Part shown: positions 38,400 through 48,922 of the stretch, piece by piece
Layout: every line of letters begins with the position of its first letter
Numbering within the stretch: position 1 is the stretch's first letter
From: Pelagomonas calceolata
Lineage: Eukaryota; Sar; Pelagophyceae; Pelagomonadales; Pelagomonadaceae
DNA length: 64,000 nucleotides
Assembly (NCBI GenBank): GCA_918797485.1
Contig: CAKKNE010000001.1
Span: 3,782,001-3,846,000 of the forward strand
Direction of reading: 5' to 3'
Notes under the pieces: model-generated
Database searches by the model: none
What the model saw: only the letters and a program-made list of their open reading frames with translations
Told to the model about the DNA's origin: nothing
Translations under genes and position numbers: made by a program

Positions 38400-39152
38400 T
38401 TAGTAGTATCCCGCATGGAACGCGAACGCGGCGATCTTGCGGAGAACCTCGGGCGGGACGCGCCGGAGCGGCGACAGGCGGCGGCGCGAGCGGCGGCGAC
38501 CGTCGTTGGGCGTCGGCTTCGGCGTGAGCATCGCGATCAGCCTGTCTAGATGAAGACGCTCGTAGTTCGCCCAGCCTCCGGCGGCAATGACTTTTTGGAG
38601 ATACGGGTGGTCTGTCTCGGCGGGGATTTCGGCTCCGGCGCGCAGGATGATAGGATAGATGCGGTCGACCCCCGGTGGGGGTAATTGAGCAGCGTAATTG
38701 AATGAAAGATGAAGAGGCGTCATCCCATTCACGTCTCGCGCGTTAACATCTGCGCCCGCGCTTAGCAGCAGCGACACCATGTGGGAGTTAGCGCGGGGGA
38801 TTGCTACGTGTAGCGGCACCCTATCACAATAGCCACGCGCATTGACGTCGCACCCAAGCTCGATTAGCTTCCGCACGAGTGGCGCGTTGTCATGTACATA
38901 CGCGAAGTGAAGTGACGAATTACCCCGACTGTCACGCGCAAGTACCGACGCTCCATACTCTATCAGTAGATTTAAGCACTCGGTCTGGCGCACACCGGGC
39001 GCGTGCATGCAAACGAAGTGGAGTGCAACTCTGCCACAACCTTCTTTTACGAGATCGGGCGACACACCAGCAAGCAGTTGTCCTCGCAAGGCGTGGACGT
39101 CGCATCGTTTGGCGGCCCTGTGTATCGCTTGCATCGTAGAGATCATATCCAT
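38400..39152 (-). CDS. Ankyrin-repeat protein
   Basis: 250 residues from the ATG at 39152. Four to five ankyrin repeats at about residues 35-170 include GRVALHFVCMHAPG, GNSSLHFAYVHDN, DRVPLHVAIPRANSHMVSLL and GMTPLHLSFNY. The C-terminal part is basic (RRRSRRRLSPLRR) and ends with a short hydrophobic helix. The end (PPEVLRKIAAFAFHAGYY) is reminiscent of a SOCS- or F-box-like helix, so a role in substrate recognition is possible but not shown. Confidence 0.85.
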   Translation of the reverse strand: MDMISTMQAIHRAAKRCDVHALRGQLLAGVSPDLVKEGCGRVALHFVCMHAPGVRQTECLNLLIEYGASVLARDSRGNSSLHFAYVHDNAPLVRKLIELGCDVNARGYCDRVPLHVAIPRANSHMVSLLLSAGADVNARDVNGMTPLHLSFNYAAQLPPPGVDRIYPIILRAGAEIPAETDHPYLQKVIAAGGWANYERLHLDRLIAMLTPKPTPNDGRRRSRRRLSPLRRVPPEVLRKIAAFAFHAGYY

Positions 39153-39412
39153 GGCCAAAACCAGGCTGGGGATCCGCGTCCAGGCGGATCCGCGTTTGAC
39201 CGCTCCAGGCTCAGGTTATATAAGTCGCAGTCCCCCAGTGCCGAGATCACGCCGGTTGGCCAAAACGCACGCCCGCGCGGCCGGTCTAGCCGGTCTCGAG
39301 ACCCCATGGCAAAACAGGTTTTCCCCCTGCCCCAAAAATACGACTCTATCCCTCAGTCGCCCCGGCCGACGCATTCTCTTCCGTATATGATAGGCACTTA
39401 CTCCACGAAACG

Positions 39413-41707
39413 TCACGCCCGCAGCGCCTTCAACTTCCCCCCACTGCTGGACTCGAGCTCCTCGGCCTTGCGCTTCGCGACGGTAACCGTAGCAGGAGGA
39501 AAGCCCGCCAGTTCGGCCACTTTGATGCCGAAGGACTCCGTGCAGGGCCCGTCCGCGACCTCGTACAGAAACGCTAAGGCGCCCGTGTTTTCGTCGACGT
39601 GCGCGGTCACGTGGCGATTCTTCACCGGTTGCCCCTCGCTCAATTGTGTTAATTCATGAAAATGAGTGGCGAACAGACACGTCGCTTTTTGCCTGACTAA
39701 TTGCTCCGAGATGGCCCAGGCTAATCCGAAGCCGTCGTACGTCGACGTGCCTCGTCCAAGTTCATCTATAATGACCAGGGATTGCGACGTGGCGCTCCTC
39801 AAGATCATGGACGCCTCGAGCATCTCGGCCATGAACGTCGAGACGCCTCTTTGTAGGCTATCTCCAGCACCCACCCTTGCCAAGATAGCATCAAACAAAG
39901 GTAAGGTAGCACCGGCGTCCGCAGGTATGAGAGAACCGGCCTGGGCCATGATCGCCAGACAGGCCAAGCCTCTTATATGAGTCGACTTGCCGCCCATGTT
40001 CGGCCCCGTCACTATTACGAGTCGCCCTTGGTCATCTAGGGCGTAGTCGGTAGGTACAAAATGAATACCGTCGCCACACTCGACCACCGGATGTCTCGCG
40101 TTTTTGATGGATACAGTATTATCATCAGAGAAAGTAGGTCGTTCATACGCACCGCCCGGCGCGAAGGCCGCCGCATGGGCAAAAGCTTGCAGGGCGTCCA
40201 ACGAAGCTAAAGCGTCTGCCGCCCTACTAAAAACAGGAGCGTAGGTCGCTGCGGTCCGCACTAGCTCCCCCGTCAGCGTCTTCTGGGCCTTCTTATAGGC
40301 CGACGACGCGCGCTCCAGAGCACTACAAGCTCTTGACAGAGAGGGCGTCGTGAAAAACACCCCAGCCTTCAAATAAGACAACACCTCCAGTTCTTCAGGT
40401 GATCCGCGAGCGCCAGAAACCTCGACGTTCGACAGGGACTTTTCATCATACCTCTTCGGCGAGCGCAACACGAAGCCTCGGTTCGCGTCCGCATCTAGCT
40501 TAATAGGCCATTTCGACCGTTCTGAGTGGGACGCGCCTTTGCCTAGACCCGCATCGGCGAAGGCCTCGTTCACGCGCTCGTGGGCCTCGTCCACGGCGTC
40601 CCGCGCCTGGCGCATCGCTTCTGAATGTTGTACTAATTCTTCGTCGACCGAGGGTTTGAGCAGGACCTCCGGGAGGTAATCTAAGTCCAAAGTAGCTCGC
40701 GCCATGTCGCAGAAGACCCTCAAGTCTCTCGACGCCTTCGCGAGAGGCGGCACGATGTCCTTGATCGCATCAGTGTCGATAGCTTCCGCCGCGGCTAGGA
40801 CCTCGGGGACGACCTTCTGCGCGACGACGTGGAGTCTATGCAGATCGACAAGTGTAGCTTTGCCCTGCCTTAACTTCGCACATAGTTTAGAAACGTCGGG
40901 GATTCTCGCGCCTTTCGTCGTGCCCAGGGCGCTCCTTAGGGCCTCTCGGCCGTCTTGGGCATCTCTCAGCGCTTCTACCGCTTTATGGCGCTTTTCTAGT
41001 ATGGATTTGTCCCGAGATGGTTGCCTTAACCAAGCCTCGACTAGACGAGAACCGGCAATCGTGCGGCAGGGCCCGCCCAGCACGTCTAGCAACGACGTAG
41101 GGGGGCCCGTTTTCTTGGCACCAGGTGGGGGCAACACAGTAGCGGCCTCGACGGCGGCCGAGTCGAGACGGACGTGGCCTACTGTGGCTCCAGGGTTGAG
41201 TTGCACGCAGCGCTCGCTGCTGTCGGTCAATTGAGCTCTTTCTAAAACTAACGCGGCCGCGCGTATCGTCAAACCGCTCATCTCCTGGTCCTTGTCGCCA
41301 CACAAGGTCTGGAGGACGTGCCTCAATTTCGCTTCGAGTTTACCTTTGGCCTTGGGCCAGCCCTTCTGCTCCAGGTTCAGGGCTTGCGCCTCGGCGCGCG
41401 AGTGCTTGGCCACGAGCGCGTCGACTTTAGTTCTATTTTTGGCATCGCCCGCATCAATGGTGATGAAGCCGGGGCCCTCTCTTACTAATAACGCGTCGGC
41501 CGCGGTCAGAAAGCCGTCGTCGGCGAAGGCGTAGACGCACAGTTCCCTCCGCGGCGCATCGTCGTCGTCGTCGTCGTCGCCTTGCGGCGCCAGGGGTCTC
41601 AAAACAGCGGCGCCGACGCTGTAGCCGCCCGTCGCGTCGTCCGCCTCGACGGCGAGCGCCGCTATTGTGGTACTCTCGTCTGGGGCGGGCTGATTATTAT
41701 TCGCCAT
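39413..41707 (-). CDS. MSH2: MSH2-like mismatch repair ATPase lacking the N-terminal domain I
   Basis: A 764-residue protein; human MSH2 is 934. The connector-like N-terminus starts directly at STTIAALAVEADDATGGYSVG, corresponding to human residues after the mismatch-binding domain I. Lever and clamp domains follow (LDVLGGPCRTIAGSRLVEAWLRQP, ARATLDLDYLPEVLLKPSVDEEL). The ATPase has Walker A GPNMGGKST at about 570, ARVGAGDSLQRGVSTFMAEMLE as two halves, Walker B IIDELGRGTSTYDGFGLAWA and the ATHFHEL switch. The ATPase signature is clearly MSH2 rather than MSH4 or MSH5, which naturally lack domain I. It would pair with MSH6 or MSH3. A domain-I exon farther upstream is unlikely because REV7 begins 392 bp away. 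Confidence 0.9.
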   Translation of the reverse strand: MANNNQPAPDESTTIAALAVEADDATGGYSVGAAVLRPLAPQGDDDDDDDAPRRELCVYAFADDGFLTAADALLVREGPGFITIDAGDAKNRTKVDALVAKHSRAEAQALNLEQKGWPKAKGKLEAKLRHVLQTLCGDKDQEMSGLTIRAAALVLERAQLTDSSERCVQLNPGATVGHVRLDSAAVEAATVLPPPGAKKTGPPTSLLDVLGGPCRTIAGSRLVEAWLRQPSRDKSILEKRHKAVEALRDAQDGREALRSALGTTKGARIPDVSKLCAKLRQGKATLVDLHRLHVVAQKVVPEVLAAAEAIDTDAIKDIVPPLAKASRDLRVFCDMARATLDLDYLPEVLLKPSVDEELVQHSEAMRQARDAVDEAHERVNEAFADAGLGKGASHSERSKWPIKLDADANRGFVLRSPKRYDEKSLSNVEVSGARGSPEELEVLSYLKAGVFFTTPSLSRACSALERASSAYKKAQKTLTGELVRTAATYAPVFSRAADALASLDALQAFAHAAAFAPGGAYERPTFSDDNTVSIKNARHPVVECGDGIHFVPTDYALDDQGRLVIVTGPNMGGKSTHIRGLACLAIMAQAGSLIPADAGATLPLFDAILARVGAGDSLQRGVSTFMAEMLEASMILRSATSQSLVIIDELGRGTSTYDGFGLAWAISEQLVRQKATCLFATHFHELTQLSEGQPVKNRHVTAHVDENTGALAFLYEVADGPCTESFGIKVAELAGFPPATVTVAKRKAEELESSSGGKLKALRA

Positions 41708-41838
41708 GGCGCGCGCTGCGGACGCTCAAATTCGCTGGGCGCTGTCGTCTGTATATATAATTGCTGCCGGGAGTACCGAGCAGCGGCGCTAGGCCCCAGC
41801 GGCAGCAACAGCCCAGCTGCTCTGCGTGAGTTTGAAAG

Positions 41839-41861
41839 GCTAGTGCCCGACTGACGCTAGC
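41839..41861 (+). promoter_or_regulatory. GCTAG...CTAGC palindrome (copy 8)
   Basis: Reads GCTAGTGCCCGAC, TGAC, GCTAGC, within the 392-bp shared upstream region of MSH2 and REV7. Confidence 0.55.
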
Positions 41862-42099
41862 TCGAAACGCGAGACCGCGGCGCGCGCAGCAAACGCCTGG
41901 ACGTACTTGCTCGTGAGCGACGTGCGCCAAGATACGCCTGCGCTGCGCCGCTGTCGAATTTCTGCGCGCGCGCGACTTCTGCCGCTGCAGAGACCGATCC
42001 CTCATCTCACGCTGTGGCCGCGCGCGCGGCGGAGCTGTAAGCTGTCAGTTTCCTTGCGCGCCGCTTGGAGCGCTGCCAGATAATCCACACCACAGCACC

Positions 42100-42729
42100 A
42101 TGGCAGACGCCGCGACGCGCGCGCGCCACCTGTGCGACTTCCTCGAGGTCGCGACGCATACTATTTTGAAAGAGAGGAACTTGTATCCTGCCGAGATCTT
42201 TAGCGACCGGCGCTGCTTCGGCGTGCCCGTGTCCATGGCGAGACACCCGGACGTCGAGGCCTACGTCAAGAAAACGTTAAAAAGTGTAGAGCCGCTCCTC
42301 GCGGCTGGAAGTGTCGAGGCGGTGGTGATTGCCGTCACGGACGGCACGCACGGAGAACCGGTGGAGAAGTTCGTGTTCCGGGTCGACCCGACCGGCCCGC
42401 CACCGTCGGACGCCGTCGGCGGGCCCCACGACGTCGCGGACGCCGTCGAGTCTACCGAATATTCGTTGAGAGCTTTACTGGCGCGCCTGGCGTTACTGGA
42501 CACGAAGCTGCCCCCGGTCCGAGAGGACGCGGCCTGGCGGCTGTTGCTGTGGATGCGCGACGGCTACGACGCGTCCCAGATCCTCGCGGACCCGGCCGCC
42601 GCGCGCTTGGTGGATGCGACGCGCGACCTTTCGGCTTCGGCTATTAAGGACGCGTCGCTCGTGCCCGTGAAGACCGTGGCCACGCCGCTCGCGCACTTCG
42701 AGCTCTACGTCGAGTGCGAGGGGCCCTAA
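42100..42729 (+). CDS. REV7: REV7/MAD2L2 HORMA-domain protein
   Basis: 209 residues; human MAD2L2 is 211. The HORMA domain matches along its length: LCDFLEVATHTILKERNLYP, RRCFGVPVSMARHPDVEAYV and VEAVVIAVTDGTHGEPVEKFVF. The C-terminal seat-belt strand is present, ending in THFELYVECEG-like ASLVPVKTVATPLAHFELYV. Rev7 is the accessory subunit of translesion polymerase zeta and also acts in shieldin-like and cell-cycle complexes. It is divergently arranged with the MSH2 gene. Confidence 0.93.
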   Translation: MADAATRARHLCDFLEVATHTILKERNLYPAEIFSDRRCFGVPVSMARHPDVEAYVKKTLKSVEPLLAAGSVEAVVIAVTDGTHGEPVEKFVFRVDPTGPPPSDAVGGPHDVADAVESTEYSLRALLARLALLDTKLPPVREDAAWRLLLWMRDGYDASQILADPAAARLVDATRDLSASAIKDASLVPVKTVATPLAHFELYVECEGP

Positions 42730-43098
42730 CTGTCTCTTGTTGTTGACCATGTTTTCGTCTTAGAGATGCCGAGGGTCGCGCCGGAGAGCACTCGCTCCGT
42801 TTTAGCCGGGGCTAGTGTGTCATCATGTCTACATAATCACACACGAGCGCACATGCGTACGCGTGCTCGCACGACGTCGCGCGACGTCGCTAAGGGCCTG
42901 TGCCATTGCTCGTTGCAACAAATAAGCTCGTTTCAGTCGACTCTGGCACCGGTGTCAAACGTGCATTGGTCGTGCGCGGACAAACGAGTCCAAGGACAAG
43001 CTCAGCACGAGGCGCTGGGCACAGGGGTGCATCCGTCAGTGCACGGAGGAGCCGCGAAGTGCTCGTGCAACACTGAGCAAGGCTAGCTAAAGAAAGCT
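42730..43098. other. Spacer between REV7 and the LON-domain gene
   Basis: 369 bases. Near 42811 a GCTAGTGTGTCATC half-motif of the palindrome is seen without a clear second half. Nothing else was recognised. Confidence 0.35.
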
Positions 43099-44049
43099 AT
43101 GCTGCGCCGCCTCGCTCTCTTCGTCGTCGTGACGGTAGACGCGGTGCTCGAGCGCCCTCCGCGCCGCCTTGTGAAACCAGCGGCCGCCGACCGCGAGGCC
43201 GCGCTCCTCGCCGCGGGCCGCGGCGCGTGCCCGGTGCTCTGCGTCGACGCGCTGCTGCCCTACCAGCGCCTGCCGCTCGCTTTTGATGATGCAACTCTCA
43301 CAGAATTGCTGGAAGATATTGGAGAGGGCGGCCTCGTCGTGGCGACGTCGTGGGACGCGCGGCGGCGGCGCGTGAGACGAAGGGGCACGCTCGCGCGCGT
43401 CGAGGGCGGCGCGCTGCGCGGCCTTGTGAGATGCGCGGTCGCGGGCGCCGACGCGCGCGTCGGCCGCTGGCGCCGCTACGGCGCCACGGTCGTGCCGGGC
43501 GCGGCCGGCGCGTCGCTGCGCTGGGGCCGCGAGCGCCTGGCGGACGCGGCGCGCGGCGCTGGAAGTCAACGCATCGCGCGCGGCGTCGTCGTCGACTGCG
43601 TCGCCGTTGACGCCGCGGCCGCGCCGCCGGAGCCTGATCAGATCTCGCCGCTCGAGTGGTCCTCTTCCAGGATCGACGTCGTGGAACCGGACGGCGACGC
43701 GGCCGCCTGTGTTGAGAGAGCCGAAGACCTGGCGGCGACCTTCGACGCGTACACGGCCGCGGAGACTCCGTGGCGGCTCGCGGCGGCGCTCGACACGGCC
43801 GGGCCGCGGCCGGCGGACCCCGTTGAGTTCGCGATCTGGTGCGCCGCTGTGGCGCGGCCGCCGCCGCCGCTCGGCAGCGGCTTCGACGTGCGGCCGTCTT
43901 TACTGGAAGCGCTCGACGGCGTCTCGCGGCTCGTGATCGCGGAGCACGGCCTGCGAAGAGCGCTGGCGGAGCGCCAGGGCGACGACGTCACGGCTTTTGG
44001 GGAGCCGCCGCGCCTGCCGGAGTACGTCCGCGCGGACCTCTCCTCGTAA
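43099..44049 (+). CDS. LON N-terminal (PUA-like) domain protein, probable
   Basis: A 316-residue protein with a hydrophobic, basic N-terminus (MLRRLALFVVVTVDAVLERPPRR). The segment CPVLCVDALLPYQRLPLAF, then LLEDIGEGGLVVATSW and a Gly/Val-rich strand pattern with RVGRWRRYG, resembles the LON substrate-binding domain. There the typical opening is LPxLLPGQRLPL. A helical region follows (FDAYTAAETPWRLAAALD, DPVEFAIWCAAV). No protease domain is attached. A plastid location is possible. Confidence 0.5.
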   Translation: MLRRLALFVVVTVDAVLERPPRRLVKPAAADREAALLAAGRGACPVLCVDALLPYQRLPLAFDDATLTELLEDIGEGGLVVATSWDARRRRVRRRGTLARVEGGALRGLVRCAVAGADARVGRWRRYGATVVPGAAGASLRWGRERLADAARGAGSQRIARGVVVDCVAVDAAAAPPEPDQISPLEWSSSRIDVVEPDGDAAACVERAEDLAATFDAYTAAETPWRLAAALDTAGPRPADPVEFAIWCAAVARPPPPLGSGFDVRPSLLEALDGVSRLVIAEHGLRRALAERQGDDVTAFGEPPRLPEYVRADLSS

Positions 44050-44128
44050 TTGTTTGTTTGACTATATGCGTTGCTCGGTACTTACTAAACGTGGGGGCGG
44101 GGGCACAGGGGGGCGGGCGAGAGGCAGC

Positions 44129-45376
44129 TCAGCCGCCGGCGGGCCGCGGCGACGCGGGCAGCATGGGGAAGAACTTGCGCTGCGGGACCGTAGGCGTCGT
44201 GAGCGCGAGCGTCGGCGACGCCGACGGCGTGACGACGTGTTGCTTCTGGGCCTTGCGCAGGGGCTTCTCCGGCGTCGATGGGGGCGCCTGGATGGGCGGC
44301 GGTCGTTTATGTAATGATGTCGAGAACCAGCCGTGCGTCGATATGGCGGAGGCGTCCGGCCTCGTTTCCGCGTCCGGATTCAAACAAGACAATAGGAAGG
44401 CGACGCCCTCGTCCGAAACACCTCGCTCGGCCAACAATCGAGCAGCAGCGGCAGTAGCTGGCCCGAGCTTCCTTCTCAGTCGATCGACCTTCCCGTCCGA
44501 GTTGTGGTAGTGCTGCAGCCAAAATTCTTCAAACCAGTCCCGCCCCGTAAGTAATTCCAAAGCCACACAACCCAAGGCCCACACGTCCACCTTCCACGGA
44601 TCATAATCGCCCGTCGCGACCTCCGGCGCGTAGAACCCGGGCGAGCCGCAAAACGCTCGTCCTCGTTGGTCGCTTTCATACCTCTCCGACAGCCCAAAGT
44701 CCGTCAATCTTACAACATTATGGGCATCGATCAAGACGTTCTCGCCCTTCAGGTCGTGGTGCACGATATGTTGTGACTGGAGGATACATAAAGCTCGCGT
44801 TATAGGTTCGAGTAAGTTCCTAGCTTGGAGTTCATCTATATCACATCGGTCCGCGTGCCTATATAAGTCGACGCCGCCGTGCTCCAGCACCAAATACAAC
44901 CGATCCGGCGCGTGGATCACATCTAGCAACGACGCGACATGTGATGAGTGGCACATGCGTGTGTGGTCGATCTCGTTCCTCAACCGTTCTAAACCCCTAA
45001 AACGTGTAACGCCGGCCTTCTCCACGACTTTGATAGCCACATTGACACCACTCTCCGTATGCGTACCCGAGCGAACCGTGGCCGACGCTCCTCTCCCACA
45101 AGGCGCGCCCAGCGCATAAACACCAACCCGTTCGCACGTTTCCTCCAGATTCGAATTGACCGGAGGCAGGTCCGTGATGACACTTGACGAGAGCTTGTTC
45201 CAGACCAGGTTCCGGTTCTCTGCCTTGCACGCGTGGTACTTCCGCCGCAGGACGCGGACGGACTCGATGAGCTCGCCCTCCCGGTCTTGTAACGTGCGGA
45301 CGTAGGCCAGGAGCTCTTGGAGGTCCCGGTCGTCCCGCACCTGGAAGGATGAATGCGAGCGGCGGCCGGCGGTCAT
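44129..45376 (-). CDS. Ser/Thr protein kinase with HHD catalytic loop
   Basis: 415 residues from the ATG at 45376 (MTAGRRSHSSFQVRD); the frame is open further upstream without features. A coiled coil covers about residues 20-60 (DLQELLAYVRTLQDREGEL). The kinase domain (about 84-355) has GAPCGRGASATVRSG, VAIKVV, DFGLSE and SPGFYAPEVATGDY. The catalytic loop reads VHHDLKGENVL, with His in place of the usual Arg of HRD. The Asp and Asn are kept, so it may still be active, but regulation by activation-loop phosphorylation is probably altered. The tail is Pro/Thr-rich. A CAMK-like group is my best guess. Confidence 0.85.
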   Translation of the reverse strand: MTAGRRSHSSFQVRDDRDLQELLAYVRTLQDREGELIESVRVLRRKYHACKAENRNLVWNKLSSSVITDLPPVNSNLEETCERVGVYALGAPCGRGASATVRSGTHTESGVNVAIKVVEKAGVTRFRGLERLRNEIDHTRMCHSSHVASLLDVIHAPDRLYLVLEHGGVDLYRHADRCDIDELQARNLLEPITRALCILQSQHIVHHDLKGENVLIDAHNVVRLTDFGLSERYESDQRGRAFCGSPGFYAPEVATGDYDPWKVDVWALGCVALELLTGRDWFEEFWLQHYHNSDGKVDRLRRKLGPATAAAARLLAERGVSDEGVAFLLSCLNPDAETRPDASAISTHGWFSTSLHKRPPPIQAPPSTPEKPLRKAQKQHVVTPSASPTLALTTPTVPQRKFFPMLPASPRPAGG

Positions 45377-45988
45377 CTTTGTGATGGTGGGGCAGCCCTT
45401 GTGTCTGGTTGCGGGCGCGCGCGCGGGCGGCGCGTGGCGCGTCGTCTTAGACGACGCGCGGGGCGCTGCGGGCTCGCTGCGGGCGGCGCTGGGCTCTGGC
45501 GCGTCTCGGGAGAGCGCGGATGTTGTGTGCTGTGCCTTCTCGTTTGCGAAGGCTGCGTGGCGAAAAAAGATCAAGGACGCCGGCCGCGAGGCGTCATGCT
45601 TGTCTCATACGTCTCCGCGACGCGCCGGGGACCGGTCGGCGGTCTGTTTTGGTTTTGTGGTGCACGCCTGCGTTTGGGTCGCGCCGGCCTGAGAGTTTGC
45701 GCCGGTACACTGTCACATTGATCTCTTTCGACCATTAGCGAACCGAACGATACTCAAACAATTGCATGCGCGCGAGAGCTTGCTTGCTAGTGTCTTACAT
45801 GCCGCTAGCTGTGCGGCGCCGCGGCGCGCGGCTAAAAAAGCCCATCTGCACGCTGGTGTTGCGTGCAACGCACTTATTTTGACTTAGCCGTGCCGTGCCA
45901 AACCAGTCGCTGATAAATAGCCGCTCCCGTTGCACAGAAACAAGCCTCCCACCCCAGCCTCTCCGAGACAGCCTCGCGAGCAGCCGCG
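45377..45988. other. Divergent spacer, kinase / APC5
   Basis: 612 bases with the palindrome copy at 45786-45809 and an AT-rich CGGCTAAAAAAGCCC hairpin near 45828. ORFs present look like shadows. Confidence 0.4.
45786..45809 (+). promoter_or_regulatory. GCTAG...CTAGC palindrome (copy 9)
   Basis: Reads GCTAGTGTCTTAC, ATGCC, GCTAGC, about 180 bp before the APC5 start. Confidence 0.6.
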
Positions 45989-48917
45989 ATGGCCTCGCCC
46001 CAGCATTTAGGAGTAGCCTTGGCGCTGGGCCTGCTCTTACCAAGAGATGAGGACGACATGGACGACGACGACGACCGCGCGCCGCGCCCGCGCGTCGAAG
46101 ACACCGAAGACGACAGCTCAAAACATCAATTGGCGTGCTGGGTGCTCCGCGAGACGCGCTTCGTTGGGAGTGTCGACGAGGCGTCCAAACGCTTACCGTG
46201 GGCGGCAACAAGACAACGCCTCGCATCAAGTTTCGTCGATCCGGCGCTAGGCGAGGAAGTCGCCGTTTACTGCACGCAGCAATTAGTAGCACTAGCGGAG
46301 GCGCCGGATGGTGTCGTCGATCTGTTGGACGACATGCGCTCCTGGCTGCGGCCGGAGAAGAATGAGGACGACGAGGAACCTATGGAGAGGGAGCATTTTC
46401 TCGCGCCCGACTCGCTGTTCGGCGTCTTCGTGCGACGGTCACTCCTGGACGCGACGGAGACGCACTTTGATGGCGTGGCGCGGACCTACGATAGAGTGTG
46501 TGAGTACGTGCGAAGATACCAAGAGAACGATGACTCCGGTGCGTTCTACGCGTCTTTGTTGACAAGAAGAGACTTGGATCTGTTCCTGGAGCGACGTATA
46601 CTGGCCGCAGCGTCGGTCTGTGGTTCTGTGACATTAGAGGAGACCGAACTAGAATGTTCGAAGATTGAGGCCCTGGAGCCGGATTTACCGCGGAGCAGCT
46701 ACTTACGTTTTGTGGCCTCATTATATGGGAGGGAATATTTAGGCGCCCTAGATCATCTCCATCGCTACTTCGACTATGCGGGAAGTAGGGGCGGACCGGT
46801 CTCACCGAACGACGAGAAAGGAGCGCGAGGTGTGGTCCAGTATGCCGCACTTAACTTAGCTTGTTTACATGCGCGCTTCGGGCATGCTCGGTTGGCGTCG
46901 TGCGCTTTGGATGAAGCTGTTAGGGTAGCCCAGCAGCGCCACGACCACGCGTGCGTGACGTTCGCGTTGGGGTGGCTGCGGTACGTCGACATCCGCGAGG
47001 CCGAGTACGAGGCGGAGACCTACGGACCGCCTCTGCCCGGTGAATCGACGCATACGGTGGATGCGCTATCTCTCCAGAGATGTGCGAAGCGAGCGAAGCA
47101 ATTAGGACTCAGAGAGTTAGAATCTGCTGCATTGTTGTGTTTCGCCCGCGACGCGCTCGACTATGCTCGGACGGACGAATGCTACGAGCAGGAAGTCCTG
47201 ACGCGGGCCTACACCCCGTCGAAAGCTAGTAGAGCAACTCTGGCGGCCTGGAAGCTCGCCGAAGATGCGGCCATGTTCGAGGCTCCGGGGCCGAGAGACG
47301 GTCCCGACACGTCCATGTTGATGCAAACGCCGCAACAAAGGCTAGAGAGAGAACGGAAGGAGCGGCGGGAAGGCCAGCAGGACCCGCAGGGCCTGCCGAA
47401 GGACTGTGAGATTAAGGATCGGAGCACGGTCGCGACGAACCCGACTGAAGGTAGCATCTTCCGAGCACGATGCCGGCGGTTCATGGTCCAGGCGGCGATC
47501 AACGGGCATAACCAGTTTAAAAGGGCGCAGGCGCTGGAAGGGAAGGCTTTATTACAAGCAGAAGAAAGGTACTTGCAGGGGCAGCGACGGCGGCGCGGGC
47601 TCGATGAAAATGATAGCAGTGGCGATCTGCCCGAAGATCGGGCGCCATGTGTACCTAGGGAACTAGCTTGTGTGGATATTGCGTTCGAGTGTTTATTTGG
47701 CGACTTTGACGCTGGGGATATGACTCATGAGCTTGGTGAGGGTCTCAAACCACCATCGGACGTACCTCCTTCTGAACACTTACCAGCGGACCCCGACGGG
47801 TCGCTGCGAGCAGCGTCGGAGGCCGCGACGGCGAAAGCTCTAGGGTTAGATTTGGAAGACATCGAGGTGCGGACGCGGCGTCTGGTGAAGCCCGAGAGCG
47901 CCGTCGAGCCCTCCACGCCATCGCCGCGACGTGTGTGCCACGCAGGTCCCGAAGCGCGAGGAGCACGAAAACCATATCGGTCCCCCCGGTTTGAACGTGG
48001 CCTACGACATAGCTCTTAAAAAATTAGAAGAGAACCGCTGTCCGAATAAGGGAGCGTCGAACATTGTGGAACGGGCCCAGTATCTTTTGAGGTTCGAGTG
48101 GGCCGTGCATAGACACGCCCTGAGGAGAGCGGCGGCACTCCATGAGGCACTACTAGGGGTCTCGCCGCGGCAGTCCGATTACGACGTCGAGTGTCATGTG
48201 GAAGCTTTGAGGTGCGATTTACGTCTGTCGGTCGCGCGGGACGACTATGAAAGAGCAGTGAAGGGTGCTGCCAAATTGGAGCGTATTTGTGGCAACCGAG
48301 GCTTGTGGGCGTTACAAGCGAAATTACTATGTGATAGAAGTAAGTGGCTCCTCGACGGGTGCCCGCAGGAGCCCGTTCCAGCCATGAACCCCGCTTTAAG
48401 GGCTCTGGCGTTGTGCGAGCAGTGGGCCCTGGACGCGTTACATGCGGAGGCGACTTTGCGGTTGGCTCTCGTACAACTAGGTCTGGGTAACATCCCGAAG
48501 GCGCGCGATGCGTTTCAGCAGTGCCAACTGAAAATCTTGGAACAGTCGCACGTCGACGTGCAAGGTGATTTATGGTACGCTCTCGCGCAATGCGAGCTCG
48601 AGGAGAAGGCCTATGCTCTCAGACATCGGCAGGAAGGTCGAAATGATGTTTTTGAAAATGTTGATGTGAAGGATTTTAGAAAAGTTATCTTCTTCTACAA
48701 GCGTGCTTTAGAATGTTATTCCTACGTACAACATAGAAAACGCATGCAGGACTGCCACTACTTCCTGGCGAGGACCTACCATCAACTCGAGGAAGATCCA
48801 GCCATGATGAGGTTAAGAGACCACCACGCGAAACGCGCGTTGGAGCTCCAGGCGGACATGAATAGGGCCGTGGCGGACTTCGAGGATTTGCCATGCATGT
48901 GGATAATTGATGAATAA
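45989..48917 (+). CDS. APC5: Anaphase-promoting complex subunit 5
   Basis: Exons 45989-47884 and 47946-48917 join in phase 0 and give about 955 residues. The TPR-like core signature RGVVQYAALNLACLHARFGH, then ASCALDEAVRVAQQRHDHAC, is the conserved APC5 motif. More helical repeats follow in the second exon (LRALALCEQWALDALHAEATLRLALVQ in parts, KARDAFQQC). The N-terminal 40 residues are acidic. APC5 is a scaffold subunit of the APC/C ubiquitin ligase. The 61-bp intron carries the introner core. The stop lies 5 bp from the stop of the convergent PDZ gene. Confidence 0.88.
47885..47945 (+). other. 61-bp introner-like intron in APC5
   Basis: A GT-AG, phase 0 intron containing CCACGCCATCGCCGCGAC and ending GTGCCACGCAG. 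Its removal joins RTRRL to VPKREEHEN. Reading through would give a stop at 48019. Confidence 0.75.
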
Positions 48918-48922
48918 TACTT

